Below are positions 17,422 through 25,398 of a DNA stretch of 64,000 bases, piece by piece (within the stretch, counting starts at the first letter, position 1; each line of letters opens with the position of its first letter). The notes under the pieces were generated by a model. The model was not told the origin of the DNA and searched no databases. It saw only the letters and a list, made by a program, of their open reading frames with translations. This DNA is from Streptomyces sp. yr375 (GTDB lineage Bacteria; Actinomycetota; Actinomycetes; Streptomycetales; Streptomycetaceae): the NCBI RefSeq assembly GCF_900110755.1, contig NZ_FOFF01000005.1:186001-250000 (forward strand). Reading direction: 5' to 3'. The translations under genes and the position numbers were made by a program.

Positions 17422-18378
17422 GACCTCGGTCGCGGCCTCGTCGCCGTACGCCTTGGTGAAGCGGTCCATGAAGAGGCCGCGGCGCAGGCGGTACTCCTGG
17501 GTGCCGACCGTCTCGATGACGAGGGTGGCGAGCATGCAGCCGATCTGCGCGGCGCGCTCGTGGGAGACGCCCCAGGCGAGGCCGGAGAGGAAACCGGCGC
17601 GGAAGGCGTCGCCGACGCCCGTCGGCTCGACCTTGGCCTCCTCCTCCGGGCAGCCGACCTCGATCGGGTCCTCGCCGACCCGCTCGATGCGGACGCCGCG
17701 CGAGCCGAGGGTGGTGACGCGGTGGCCGACCTTGGCGAGGATCTCGGCGTCGCTCCAGCCGGTCTTGGACTCGATGAGGCCCTTCTCGTACTCGTTGGAG
17801 AAGAGGTACGTGGCGCCCTCCAGCAGGATCCGGATCTCGTCGCCGTTCATCCGGGCGATCTGCTGGGAGAAGTCGGCGGCGAAGGGGATCGAGCGGGAGC
17901 GGCACTCCTCGGTGTGCCGGAGCATCGCCTCGGGGTCGTCGGCGCCGATCAGGACCAGGTCGAGGCCGCCGACGCGGTCGGCGACGGTCTTCAGCTCGAT
18001 CAGGCGGGCCTCACTCATCGCGCCCGTGTAGAAGGAGCCGATCTGGTTGTGGTCGGAGTCCGTGGTGCAGACGAAGCGGGCCGTGTGCAGGGTCTCGGAG
18101 ATGCGGACCGAGCCGGTGTCGACGCCGTGCCGGTCCAGCCAGGCCCGGTACTCGTCGAAGTCGGCGCCGGCGGCGCCGACCAGGACCGGGCTGGTCCCCA
18201 GTTGGCCCATGCCGAAGGCGATGTTCGCGGCCACGCCGCCCCGGCGCACGTCCAGGTTGTCGACGAGGAAGGACAGCGAGACCGTGTGCAACTGGTCCGC
18301 GACCAACTGGTCGGCGAAGCGGCCGGGGAACGTCATGAGGTGGTCGGTCGCGATGGAGCCGGTGACTGCGATGCGCAC
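17404..18378 (-). CDS. PfkB-family carbohydrate/nucleoside kinase (adenosine kinase-like)
   Basis: 324 residues. The ribokinase fold has the N-terminal glycine-rich substrate motif (RRGGVAANIAFGMGQLG) and the C-terminal ATP/catalytic motif TGVGDAFRAGF with the catalytic aspartate. The overall pattern (AVTGSIATDHLMTFPGRF) resembles actinobacterial adenosine-kinase-like members. It phosphorylates a sugar or nucleoside hydroxyl; the true substrate is not evident. ATG at 18378. The 3' end is triplicated downstream as an 18-bp repeat. Divergent from the small ORF at 18509. Confidence 0.9.
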   Translation of the reverse strand: MRIAVTGSIATDHLMTFPGRFADQLVADQLHTVSLSFLVDNLDVRRGGVAANIAFGMGQLGTSPVLVGAAGADFDEYRAWLDRHGVDTGSVRISETLHTARFVCTTDSDHNQIGSFYTGAMSEARLIELKTVADRVGGLDLVLIGADDPEAMLRHTEECRSRSIPFAADFSQQIARMNGDEIRILLEGATYLFSNEYEKGLIESKTGWSDAEILAKVGHRVTTLGSRGVRIERVGEDPIEVGCPEEEAKVEPTGVGDAFRAGFLSGLAWGVSHERAAQIGCMLATLVIETVGTQEYRLRRGLFMDRFTKAYGDEAATEVRKHLV

Positions 18379-18508
18379 GGCGTGGACACTCCTGTGGGGA
18401 GGGGGATTGACAGTTCACGCTATCTGGTCGCCCGGCGCCACCGAAGCAGTCGAAACTACCCGATAGTAGATCTTTCTTCGCAGGCCCGGGCATGCCTACG
18501 GTTCGGTT

Positions 18509-18718
18509 ATGACGAACCTCAAGGTCCACGCCCCCGTTCCGGCCGACCTCGACGGCGACCTGGCGTCGCTGCGCGGGGACGGCGCCCGGATGGCTCCGCA
18601 CTGGGCAGCCCCGGAGCAGATCGCGTCCCTGCCGGTCTCCCCCTCCCTCATCCACGGCGTGCGGGTCCCGGCGAAGTCGGCGCGGCTGCTGGAGGCGATG
18701 CCCGACTACGGCAACTAG
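18509..18718 (+). CDS. Small conserved hypothetical protein (69 aa)
   Basis: 69 residues, MTNLKVHAPVPADLDGDLAS..., acidic, no membrane segment and no recognised domain. A TACGGT -10-like box at 18497-18502 ends six bases before the ATG, which would make the transcript leaderless. Gene-like codon usage and position in the conserved gene order support it being real. Function unknown. Confidence 0.7.
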   Translation: MTNLKVHAPVPADLDGDLASLRGDGARMAPHWAAPEQIASLPVSPSLIHGVRVPAKSARLLEAMPDYGN

Positions 18719-18775
18719 GGGATTTCCCTCGGTTTTCACCGGTTTTCCTCGGTTCTCATCTGTTTCCCTCGGCGG
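18719..18775. repeat. T/C-rich short direct repeats after a stop codon
   Basis: Directly after the stop of the 69-aa gene, TTCCCTCGGTTTTCACC, TTTTCCTCGGTTCTCATC and TTTCCCTCGG form about three imperfect units of 17-18 bases. It is unusually T-rich for this genome. No gene is seen here. Confidence 0.6.
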
Positions 18776-18877
18776 GGCGCTCGGAAGGGAACCGTGCGCT
18801 CCCCCGGCGCGTCCCATCGCCGTCCCCCGTAAAGGGGATATGAGGTACGACAGCAGGGCAGCCGAAGGAGCGATGCG

Positions 18878-20650
18878 GTGACCACCGAGCGACCCGAGAA
18901 CGACGACGCCGCGCGCAAGCCGGAAGAGACGACAGAAGCGGGCAAGACGCAGGAGACGGCAGAGGCAGCAGAGCCGGTAGAGACGCCAGAGGCGGCAGAG
19001 GCGGGCAAAGAAGAGGCGAAGGCCGCGGAACCCGGTCTTCCGGTGCCGGAAGCCGTGGAGCCGGACGATGATGAGCCGGACGCCGTGGAGCCGGACGCCG
19101 TTGTGGATTCCGGGCCGGACGATGATGAGCCTTCCGTCGCTTCTGTTTCGGACGCGGTCGCGGACGCGGACGAGTCCGGTGGGTCCCGGCGGCGTTCGCC
19201 CGTGCTGATCGCCTCCGTCGCCGCCGCCGTGCTGCTGGTGGGTGGCGGTGGGGCGTACCTCACCTCCAGTGCCGTCAGCGGCGCAGGTGGGGCCGGTTCC
19301 GGGGCACCCTCCGGGGACGGCACGCCCGCCGCGCTCCCCCTGGACGACTACGCCGGGGGTACGGGTGCCCCCGAGGGCGGTACGAACGGCATCGCGCCCG
19401 GTGAGCCGAACCCCTACGGGGTGACGTACAAGGCCGCCGGCACGCTTCCCGACGGGCCCGACTCCGCGTCCGCGTACTGGGCGAAGAGCGAGGTCACGAA
19501 GGACGACGTGGCCCGGCTGGCGAAGGCGCTGGGGGCCACCGGGACGCCGGTCGTCGACGGCGGTGACTGGAAGGTCGGTTCCGGGAAGGACGGGTCGGGG
19601 CCGGTGCTGCGGGTGAACCGGCAGGCGCCGGGCACCTGGACGTTCACCCGGTACGCGCCCGGCACCGACAACTGCAAGGGCGGCACCGTCAAGTGCACCC
19701 CGGGCACCGTGGCCCCGGCCGGCGACCCGGTGAGCGAGGCGGTCGCGAAGAAGGCGGCGGCGCCGGTCCTGAAGGCGGTGGGGCAGGACGACGCCAAGGT
19801 GGACGCGAGCCAGATCATCGGCGCCCAGCGGGTGGTGAACGCCGACCCGGTGATCGGCGGCCTGCCCACCTACGGGTGGACGACCGGGATCAGCGTCAAC
19901 GCGCGGGGCGAGGTCGTCGGCGGGAACGGGCAACTGGAAGCGCCGACGAAGGGCGACACGTACCCCCTGCTGAGCGCGCAGGAGGCGCTGGACGCGCTGA
20001 ACTCGGTGCCGGGGACCCCGGAGACTCCGGAGACCGCGGCGACTCCGACCGACCACCGGATGGGCATCGGCGGGTGTGCCAGCCCGGTGCCGTTGAAGGA
20101 CCGGCTGGAGAGTCCGTGCGGTTCGTCGACGACGGCGCCGCAGCAGGAGACGGTGACGGTCGACGACGCGGTGCTCGGGCTCGCCCCGCACACCTCGGGC
20201 GGCCGGCAGGTGCTCGTACCGTCCTGGCTGTTCGGTGTGAAGGGGGCGGGGGCGGCGGACGGCTACACGGTGACGCAGCCGGCCGTCGAGCCGGTGTACC
20301 TGAAGTCCGCCACGACGCCCACGCCCGCCCCGACGCCGACGTCGACCGGCACCTCGAAGACGCGTGACGTGCAGGTGGACGGCTACACCGTCGAGGGCGA
20401 CACGCTGGTCGTGAGCTTCACCGGCGGGGTGTGCGCCGACTACAAGGCGACGGCGACCGAGAGCGGGGGCGCGGTGAAGGTCACCGTGACCGAGACGCAC
20501 TGGCCGAAAAAGGTCTGCATCATGATCGCCAAGGTGTTCCACCAGACGGTGCGGTTGGACGCGTCGCTGGGCAGCCGGAAGGTGGTCGGCTCGGACGGCG
20601 CGGCGATCCCGCTGGAGAAGCCGGGGGCGCGGCTGCCGCAGGCGCAGTGA
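18878..20650 (+). CDS. Membrane-anchored protein with acidic N-tail and large extracytoplasmic domain
   Basis: 590 residues. Residues 1-105 are highly acidic and repetitive (EAAEPVETPEAAEAG, EPDDDEPDAVEPDA). One membrane helix follows (VLIASVAAAVLLVGGGGAYL, about 107-126), then a Gly/Ser/Pro linker and a folded extracellular region of about 400 residues with a PTPAPTPTSTGTS spacer near the C-terminal third. No enzyme motif is recognised. The type II topology and conserved location suggest a cell-envelope role. GTG start with GAAGGAG upstream. A hairpin follows the stop. Confidence 0.85.
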   Translation: MTTERPENDDAARKPEETTEAGKTQETAEAAEPVETPEAAEAGKEEAKAAEPGLPVPEAVEPDDDEPDAVEPDAVVDSGPDDDEPSVASVSDAVADADESGGSRRRSPVLIASVAAAVLLVGGGGAYLTSSAVSGAGGAGSGAPSGDGTPAALPLDDYAGGTGAPEGGTNGIAPGEPNPYGVTYKAAGTLPDGPDSASAYWAKSEVTKDDVARLAKALGATGTPVVDGGDWKVGSGKDGSGPVLRVNRQAPGTWTFTRYAPGTDNCKGGTVKCTPGTVAPAGDPVSEAVAKKAAAPVLKAVGQDDAKVDASQIIGAQRVVNADPVIGGLPTYGWTTGISVNARGEVVGGNGQLEAPTKGDTYPLLSAQEALDALNSVPGTPETPETAATPTDHRMGIGGCASPVPLKDRLESPCGSSTTAPQQETVTVDDAVLGLAPHTSGGRQVLVPSWLFGVKGAGAADGYTVTQPAVEPVYLKSATTPTPAPTPTSTGTSKTRDVQVDGYTVEGDTLVVSFTGGVCADYKATATESGGAVKVTVTETHWPKKVCIMIAKVFHQTVRLDASLGSRKVVGSDGAAIPLEKPGARLPQAQ

Positions 20651-20665
20651 CCCGGTAGCGAACGC

Positions 20666-20706
20666 GCGAAGGCGGCGGCCCCGTTGGAGGGGGTCGCCGC
20701 CTTCGC
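20666..20706. terminator. Bidirectional terminator between convergent genes
   Basis: A 12-bp stem, GCGAAGGCGGCG and CGCCGCCTTCGC, extended by GCCCC and GGGG-rich bases, lies between the stop of the 590-aa membrane protein and the erpA stop. It can serve both converging genes. Confidence 0.8.
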
Positions 20707-20750
20707 GTGTCGTTCGGCCGGATCAGCCCGCCGCAGCGGGCCGGGACGGC

Positions 20751-21107
20751 TTAGCTGAAGGAGTCGCCGCAGGCGCAGGAGCCCGTCGCGTTCGGGTTGT
20801 CGATCGTGAAGCCCTGCTTCTCGATGGTGTCGACGAAGTCGATGGACGCGCCGCCCAGGTACGGGGCGCTCATGCGGTCGGTGACGACCTTGACGCCGTC
20901 GAAGTCCTTGACGACGTCGCCGTCGAGGGAACGCTCGTCGAAGAAGAGCTGGTAGCGCAGGCCGGAGCAGCCGCCGGGCTGAACGGCGACGCGCAGGGCC
21001 AGGTCGTCACGGCCTTCCTGGTCGAGCAGGGCCTTGACCTTCGCCGCGGCGGCGTCGGACAGGATGATGCCGTCGGTGACGGTGCTGGTCTCGTCCGATA
21101 CGGACAT
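20751..21107 (-). CDS. erpA: Iron-sulfur cluster insertion protein (HesB/ErpA family)
   Basis: 118 residues. A-type Fe-S carrier with the three conserved cysteines: one in PGGCSGLRYQ and the C-terminal pair in GSCACGDSFS. It delivers clusters to apo-enzymes. It lies next to the divergently transcribed nadA, whose product needs a [4Fe-4S] cluster, and near two cysteine desulfurase-type genes. Start ATG with a GGGAGA ribosome site. Confidence 0.95.
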   Translation of the reverse strand: MSVSDETSTVTDGIILSDAAAAKVKALLDQEGRDDLALRVAVQPGGCSGLRYQLFFDERSLDGDVVKDFDGVKVVTDRMSAPYLGGASIDFVDTIEKQGFTIDNPNATGSCACGDSFS

Positions 21108-21310
21108 CTACATCTCTCCCGGGTTGTACGGAGACTGCTTGCCGACGGTTGCAACCGTCAGGGCCGCGGATTCATTCCGGGCCGGGCTCTGGTCTTTTCG
21201 TTCCCTTCTCATGCTCGCACATGCGGTTGCGAGCGGAAAACGTCTCCCGGTACGCCGTCAGGGCGTCTTCGGGATTCACGTCACATCGACGCTATGACCA
21301 TCGTCAAAGT

Positions 21311-21340
21311 GACGTTATGCGGGTTATCATAGATAACGTC
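21311..21340. promoter_or_regulatory. Nested inverted repeat, candidate nadA operator
   Basis: Outer arms GACGTTAT (21311-21318) and ATAACGTC (21333-21340) enclose an inner perfect repeat GTTATC-ATA-GATAAC (21323-21337). It lies 36 bases before the nadA start in an AT-rich promoter region. NAD-synthesis genes are often controlled by niacin- or ADP-ribose-responsive repressors; which regulator binds here is not known. Confidence 0.55.
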
Positions 21341-21375
21341 AGTTCGACGAAAAGCAGAAAGAAAGGGTGCGTGTC

Positions 21376-22575
21376 GTGACCACCGCCCAGACCACGGAGC
21401 TCGACGTACAGCCGTCTCCGCTCGCCCTGTTGCTGCTCGGCCGGGACGCCGACCCGAAGAGCGAGCGGGGTGTCGAGTGTCCCGGCGACCTGCCCTCCCC
21501 GTCCGACCCGGACCTGGTGGAGCGGGCGCGCGCGGCCAAGGAGAAGCTCGGAGACAAGGTCTTCGTGCTCGGCCACCACTACCAGCGCGACGAGGTCATC
21601 CAGTTCGCCGACGTCACGGGCGACTCCTTCAAGCTGGCGCGGGACGCGGCGGCCCGCCCGGAGGCCGAGTACATCGTCTTCTGCGGTGTGCACTTCATGG
21701 CCGAGTCCGCCGACATCCTGACGTCGGACGACCAGAAGGTGGTCCTCCCCGACCTCGCCGCCGGCTGCTCGATGGCCGACATGGCGACGGCCGAGCAGGT
21801 CGCCGAGTGCTGGGACGTGCTGACCGAGGCCGGCATAGCCGAGCAGGTCGTGCCCGTCTCGTACATGAACTCGTCCGCCGACATCAAGGCGTTCACGGGG
21901 AAGCACGGCGGCACGATCTGCACCTCGTCGAACGCCCAGCGGGCGCTGGAGTGGGCCTTCGAGCAGGGGGACGGCCCCGCGGCGACGAAGGTGCTGTTCC
22001 TGCCCGACCAGCACCTCGGCCGCAACACCGCCGTCCGCGACCTGGGGATGTCCCTGGAGGACTGCGTCCTGTACAACCCGCACAAGCCGAACGGCGGGCT
22101 GACCGTCGAGCAGTTGCGGGACGCGAAGATGATCCTGTGGCGGGGCCACTGCTCGGTGCACGGCCGCTTCAGCCTGGAGTCGGTGGCGGACGTACGCGCC
22201 CGGATCCCCGGTGTCAACGTGCTCGTGCACCCCGAGTGCCGGCACGAGGTCGTGGCGGCGGCGGACTACGTCGGCTCGACCGAGTACATCATCAAGGCGC
22301 TGGAGGCGGCCCCGGCCGGCTCGAAGTGGGCCATCGGGACGGAGCTGAATCTCGTACGACGGCTCGCGAACCGTTTCGCGTCCGAGGGCAAGGAGATCGT
22401 CTTCCTCGACAAGACGGTCTGCTTCTGCTCGACCATGAACCGCATCGACCTCCCCCACCTGGTCTGGACCCTGGAGTCGCTGGCGGCGGGCAAGCTGGTC
22501 AACCGGATCCAGGTCGACGAGGAGACCGAGAAGTTCGCGAAGCTGGCGCTGGAGCGGATGCTGGCGCTGCCGTAG
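21376..22575 (+). CDS. nadA: Quinolinate synthase A
   Basis: 399 residues from the GTG at 21376, chosen because AAAGG lies 9 bases upstream; an in-frame GTG three codons earlier is too close to it. It condenses iminoaspartate with dihydroxyacetone phosphate to quinolinate for NAD. Conserved features include GHHYQRDEV, the SAD motif, and the [4Fe-4S] ligands around FCGVHFM, VHPEC and VCFCSTMNR. Length and motifs are typical of the longer actinobacterial type. No nadB or nadC follows directly. The last codons plus stop are duplicated as a 19-bp repeat. Confidence 0.95.
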   Translation: MTTAQTTELDVQPSPLALLLLGRDADPKSERGVECPGDLPSPSDPDLVERARAAKEKLGDKVFVLGHHYQRDEVIQFADVTGDSFKLARDAAARPEAEYIVFCGVHFMAESADILTSDDQKVVLPDLAAGCSMADMATAEQVAECWDVLTEAGIAEQVVPVSYMNSSADIKAFTGKHGGTICTSSNAQRALEWAFEQGDGPAATKVLFLPDQHLGRNTAVRDLGMSLEDCVLYNPHKPNGGLTVEQLRDAKMILWRGHCSVHGRFSLESVADVRARIPGVNVLVHPECRHEVVAAADYVGSTEYIIKALEAAPAGSKWAIGTELNLVRRLANRFASEGKEIVFLDKTVCFCSTMNRIDLPHLVWTLESLAAGKLVNRIQVDEETEKFAKLALERMLALP

Positions 22576-22603
22576 TCCGTGGCCGCTGCCGTAGTCGTGG
22601 CTG
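22566..22603. repeat. 19-bp direct repeat spanning the nadA stop codon
   Basis: GCTGCCGTAGTCCGTGGCC (22566-22584), which contains the final nadA codons and TAG, is followed at once by a near copy, GCTGCCGTAGTCGTGGCTG (22585-22603). Same type of stop-anchored duplication as at 17350. Confidence 0.8.
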
Positions 22604-22613
22604 TGGTGTGAGT

Positions 22614-22640
22614 GCCGGTCCGGGGCGGACCCGGACCGGC
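22614..22640. terminator. Bidirectional terminator at the left border of the terpenoid cluster
   Basis: A perfect 11-bp stem, GCCGGTCCGGG and CCCGGACCGGC, with loop GCGGA. It separates convergent nadA from the enoyl reductase gene and marks the boundary of the inserted cluster. Confidence 0.75.
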
Positions 22641-22642
22641 GG

Positions 22643-23431
22643 TCAGCCGGGGTGTGCGCAGAACGGTGCGGTGATGCTCAGTCCGCCGTCGACGACGAGG
22701 TTCTGGCCGGTGATGTACGCGGCGGCGGGCGACAGCAGGAAGTCCACCGCGTCGGCGATCTCCTGCGGGGATCCCGGGCGGCCCTGCGGGATGTGGGACA
22801 CGACGTCCGCGTGGGTGAGGCCCGTGGCCCGCAGATAGTGCTCCAGCGAGTCGGTCGTGACCATCCCTCCGGTCACCGTGTTCACGTTGATCCCGCGCGG
22901 CGCCAGCTCGGCCGCGAAGTAGCGGACCCACGACTCCAGGGCCGCCTTCTGCGCCCCGATGGCCGCGTATCCGGGGACGGCCCGGCCCGCGGCGAGCGAG
23001 GAGACGGCCACGATCCTGCCTCCGTTTCCCATGAGCCGGACCGCGTGCTGGGCGGCCAGTACGAAGGACTGCGAGTTCATGGCGTGGCTGCGCGCGAGAT
23101 GCCGCAGTTCGACCTGCTCGACGCTCTTGGCGGGGCCCGCGGCGGCGTTGGCGACCAGGTGGTCGAGGTGCCCGTGCCGGCGGCGCACCGTCTCGAACAG
23201 CTCCGCGAGCTCGTCGGGGTCCTCCACGTCGGCACGGCAGAGGCTGCCCCGGCCGCCGGCCGCCTCGACCTCGGCCAGCGTCTTCGCCGCCGCCTCCGCG
23301 TCCTGCTTGTAGTTGATCACCACCTGGCAGCCGCGCCGGGCGAGGGTGAGCGCCACGGCGCGCCCGATGCCCCGGGAGGAGCCGGTGACCAGGCCGACCT
23401 CGTCGCGGCCTGCGTGCTCCCGCCCGGTCAT
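22643..23431 (-). CDS. FabL-type (ENR III) enoyl-[ACP/CoA] reductase, SDR family
   Basis: 262 residues. N-terminal cofactor motif TGSSRGIG (16-23) and NAAAG near residue 95. The active site has Tyr155 and Lys162 as Y-x6-K (YAAIGAQK), the spacing of enoyl-ACP reductases, instead of the usual SDR Y-x3-K. Segments such as VNTVTGGMVTTDSLEHYL and FLLSPAAAYITGQNLVVDGG resemble Bacillus FabL as I remember it. It should reduce an enoyl thioester with NAD(P)H. The start overlaps the ketosynthase stop (ATGA), so the two are coupled. Streptomyces primary metabolism normally uses other enoyl reductases, so this is probably cluster-dedicated. Confidence 0.82.
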   Translation of the reverse strand: MTGREHAGRDEVGLVTGSSRGIGRAVALTLARRGCQVVINYKQDAEAAAKTLAEVEAAGGRGSLCRADVEDPDELAELFETVRRRHGHLDHLVANAAAGPAKSVEQVELRHLARSHAMNSQSFVLAAQHAVRLMGNGGRIVAVSSLAAGRAVPGYAAIGAQKAALESWVRYFAAELAPRGINVNTVTGGMVTTDSLEHYLRATGLTHADVVSHIPQGRPGSPQEIADAVDFLLSPAAAYITGQNLVVDGGLSITAPFCAHPG

Positions 23432-24462
23432 CCGCGCCGTCCCGGCTCGCCGCCGAAGTCCTCCGGGCCGCACCAGCGCACCACTGTCCCGCCGTAGCTC
23501 ATGCCGGAGCCGAAGGAGACCACGAGGACGTCGTCGCCCGGATTCAGCCGGCCGTGGTCCACGGCGTCGGCCAGGGCCAGGACCACGCTGGAGCCGCTGG
23601 TGTTGCCCAGCCGGTCGGCCACCACGACGGTCTTCGTCTCCGGCTGGCCCAGCTCCGCCATCAGCCGGCGCAGCAGCGTGGGATTGGCCTGGTGGGAGAC
23701 GATCAGGTCGACCTCGTCCAGGGTGGTCCCGGCCGCCTTGACGACCTGTTCGGCGAAGTCGGGGATGACGTCGAGGGCGAAGTCCCGCACGCCGCCGCCG
23801 TCCATCCGCATGTAGTTGGGGCCGCTGAAGCGGTTGGGGAAGCCGCCCGGCGGATCGAGGCGCTCGGTGAAGGCCGTGTAGTACAGCTCGGGCCGGGTGC
23901 GCATCAGGGTGGGGCCGATGCCGCGCCCGGGGCGGCAGGCCTCCAGCAGGTAGCAGGCGGCGCCGTCGCCGAAGATGGCGTGGGCCGTGCGGTCCTCTGG
24001 GTCCAGGCACTGGGCGACGGTGTCGGCGATGACGACCGCGACCCGGTGGTACTCCCCGGAGCGGATGTACTTGACGCCGACGTCCAGCGCGAAGACGCCG
24101 CCCGCGCAGCCGCCGGCGTTGACGTCGAAACCGCGGATGTCCAGCAGGTTCGCCTTGCGCAGGACGGCCGCGGCCATCGCGGGCAGCATGTGGTCCGGCG
24201 TTCCGGTGCAGCAGATCACCAGGTCGAGGGAGTCGGGGGCGACGCCGGCGCGGGCGCAGGCGTCGTACAGGGCGCCGACGGCGAGATCCGAGGTCGACTG
24301 GTCGGGTGCGGCCACCCGGCGCGTGTGAATTCCCAGTTTTCTGCGAATCCATTCGTCGGTCGTGTCGAAACGCTCGACGAGTTGTTCGTTGCTTATTTCC
24401 GTATCGGGCACGAAACGCCCTACCGACCGGATCCCGACAGACTCCGGAGCCGAATCAATCAT
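23428..24462 (-). CDS. 3-oxoacyl-ACP synthase III (FabH-like ketosynthase)
   Basis: 344 residues from MIDSAPESVG; a GTG four codons upstream (24474) is also possible. The thiolase fold has an intact Cys-His-Asn triad: Cys119 (NAGGCAGG), His257 (SHQANPTLL) and Asn287 (RLGNTSGS). FabH-type enzymes condense a starter acyl-CoA with malonyl-ACP; cluster relatives of the CerJ type instead transfer acyl groups to hydroxyls. Coupled to the FabL-type reductase and divergent from an HSD10-like dehydrogenase, which favours building or modifying a short acyl chain. No cognate ACP, malonyl transferase or dehydratase is nearby. Confidence 0.88.
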   Translation of the reverse strand: MIDSAPESVGIRSVGRFVPDTEISNEQLVERFDTTDEWIRRKLGIHTRRVAAPDQSTSDLAVGALYDACARAGVAPDSLDLVICCTGTPDHMLPAMAAAVLRKANLLDIRGFDVNAGGCAGGVFALDVGVKYIRSGEYHRVAVVIADTVAQCLDPEDRTAHAIFGDGAACYLLEACRPGRGIGPTLMRTRPELYYTAFTERLDPPGGFPNRFSGPNYMRMDGGGVRDFALDVIPDFAEQVVKAAGTTLDEVDLIVSHQANPTLLRRLMAELGQPETKTVVVADRLGNTSGSSVVLALADAVDHGRLNPGDDVLVVSFGSGMSYGGTVVRWCGPEDFGGEPGRRG

Positions 24463-24515
24463 GGCTCGCCACACTCCCTCACCGCTCCGTGCGACAAAAA
24501 ATTACGAGACATCAC

Positions 24516-24544
24516 TTGCTGCGGATTGTGCATTCCAGCAGAAT
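24516..24544 (+). promoter_or_regulatory. Candidate promoter of the HSD10-like gene
   Basis: TTGCTG (24516-24521) and CAGAAT (24539-24544) are separated by exactly 17 bases, 46 bases before the start codon. The divergent region 24463-24589 is noticeably AT-rich for this genome and also holds the promoter of the ketosynthase-reductase pair. Confidence 0.5.
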
Positions 24545-24589
24545 CAAGCTTCGGTTGTATTCTTTTCCGCTGTCTTCGAAAGGGTCCTC

Positions 24590-25357
24590 ATGTCTCGGCA
24601 CCAGAACCGTCCCGTGGCACTCGTCACCGGGGGCACCTCGGGGCTCGGTCTCACGACCGCCGAACGGCTCCTCGCGGACGGTATGCGGCCGGTGCTGTTC
24701 GGGCGGTCCCGTGAGCGGGGCAAGTCGGCCGTGCGGCAGTTGGGGGGCGAGGCCGTCTTCGTGGCCGGTGACGTCGCCGTGGAGGGCGATGTGGAGCGGG
24801 CCGTGGCGGTCGCGGCCGAGCGCGGGGAGCTGCGGGCCGTGGTGAACTGCGCCGGGCGGGCGCACGCGGCGCGGGTCGTGGGCCGGTCGGGGCCGCACTC
24901 CCTGAAGGAGTTCGCCGAGGTGGTGACGGCGAATCTCACGGGCACCTTCAACGTCGTACGGCTGGGCGCCGAGTCGATGGCGCGCAACGAGCCGGTGGCC
25001 GGGGAGCGGGGAGTCGTGGTCAACACGGCCTCCATCGCCGCCTTCGACGGTCAGATCGGCCAGGCCGCGTACGCCGCCTCCAAGGCCGGTGTCGCCGGTA
25101 TGACGCTGCCGCTCGCGCGGGAGCTGGCCGGCCTGCTGATCCGGGTGGTGACCGTGGCGCCGGGGCTGTTCGACACCCCGGCCGCCGAGGTGCTGCCGCC
25201 CGCCAAGCGGGCCGCGTTGGCCGGTCTGGTCCCGCATCCGCGCAGGTGGGGGCAGGCGCACGAGTTCGCGCACCTGGTGGCCCACGTGATCGGCAACCCG
25301 ATGCTCAACGGCGAGACCATCCGGCTGGACGGCGGGCTGCGGCTGCCTGCCTCGTGA
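24590..25357 (+). CDS. HSD10-like type II 3-hydroxyacyl-CoA dehydrogenase (SDR)
   Basis: 255 residues from the ATG at 24590, which has AAAGGG upstream. Cofactor motif TGGTSGLG (13-20), NCAG, catalytic Ser148 and Y161-x3-K165. The flanking text (NLTGTFNVVRL, NTASIAAFDGQIGQAAYAASK, VAPGLFDTPA, NGETIRLDGG) closely follows the 17-beta-HSD10 / type II 3-hydroxyacyl-CoA dehydrogenase family. It interconverts 3-hydroxyacyl- and 3-ketoacyl-thioesters; family members also oxidise steroid-like alcohols, so a terpenoid alcohol is an alternative substrate. Divergent from the ketosynthase-reductase pair. Confidence 0.85.
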   Translation: MSRHQNRPVALVTGGTSGLGLTTAERLLADGMRPVLFGRSRERGKSAVRQLGGEAVFVAGDVAVEGDVERAVAVAAERGELRAVVNCAGRAHAARVVGRSGPHSLKEFAEVVTANLTGTFNVVRLGAESMARNEPVAGERGVVVNTASIAAFDGQIGQAAYAASKAGVAGMTLPLARELAGLLIRVVTVAPGLFDTPAAEVLPPAKRAALAGLVPHPRRWGQAHEFAHLVAHVIGNPMLNGETIRLDGGLRLPAS

Positions 25358-25363
25358 GCCCGG

Positions 25364-25394
25364 CCGGGGCCCCGGGCGGCGCCCGGGGCCGGAT
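25364..25394. terminator. Terminator between convergent dehydrogenase and P450 genes
   Basis: GGCCCCGGGC (25368-25377) and GCCCGGGGCC (25381-25390) form a perfect 10-bp stem with a GGC loop, with further flanking pairing. It fills the 41-base gap between two convergent stop codons. Confidence 0.7.
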
Positions 25395-25398
25395 CCGG

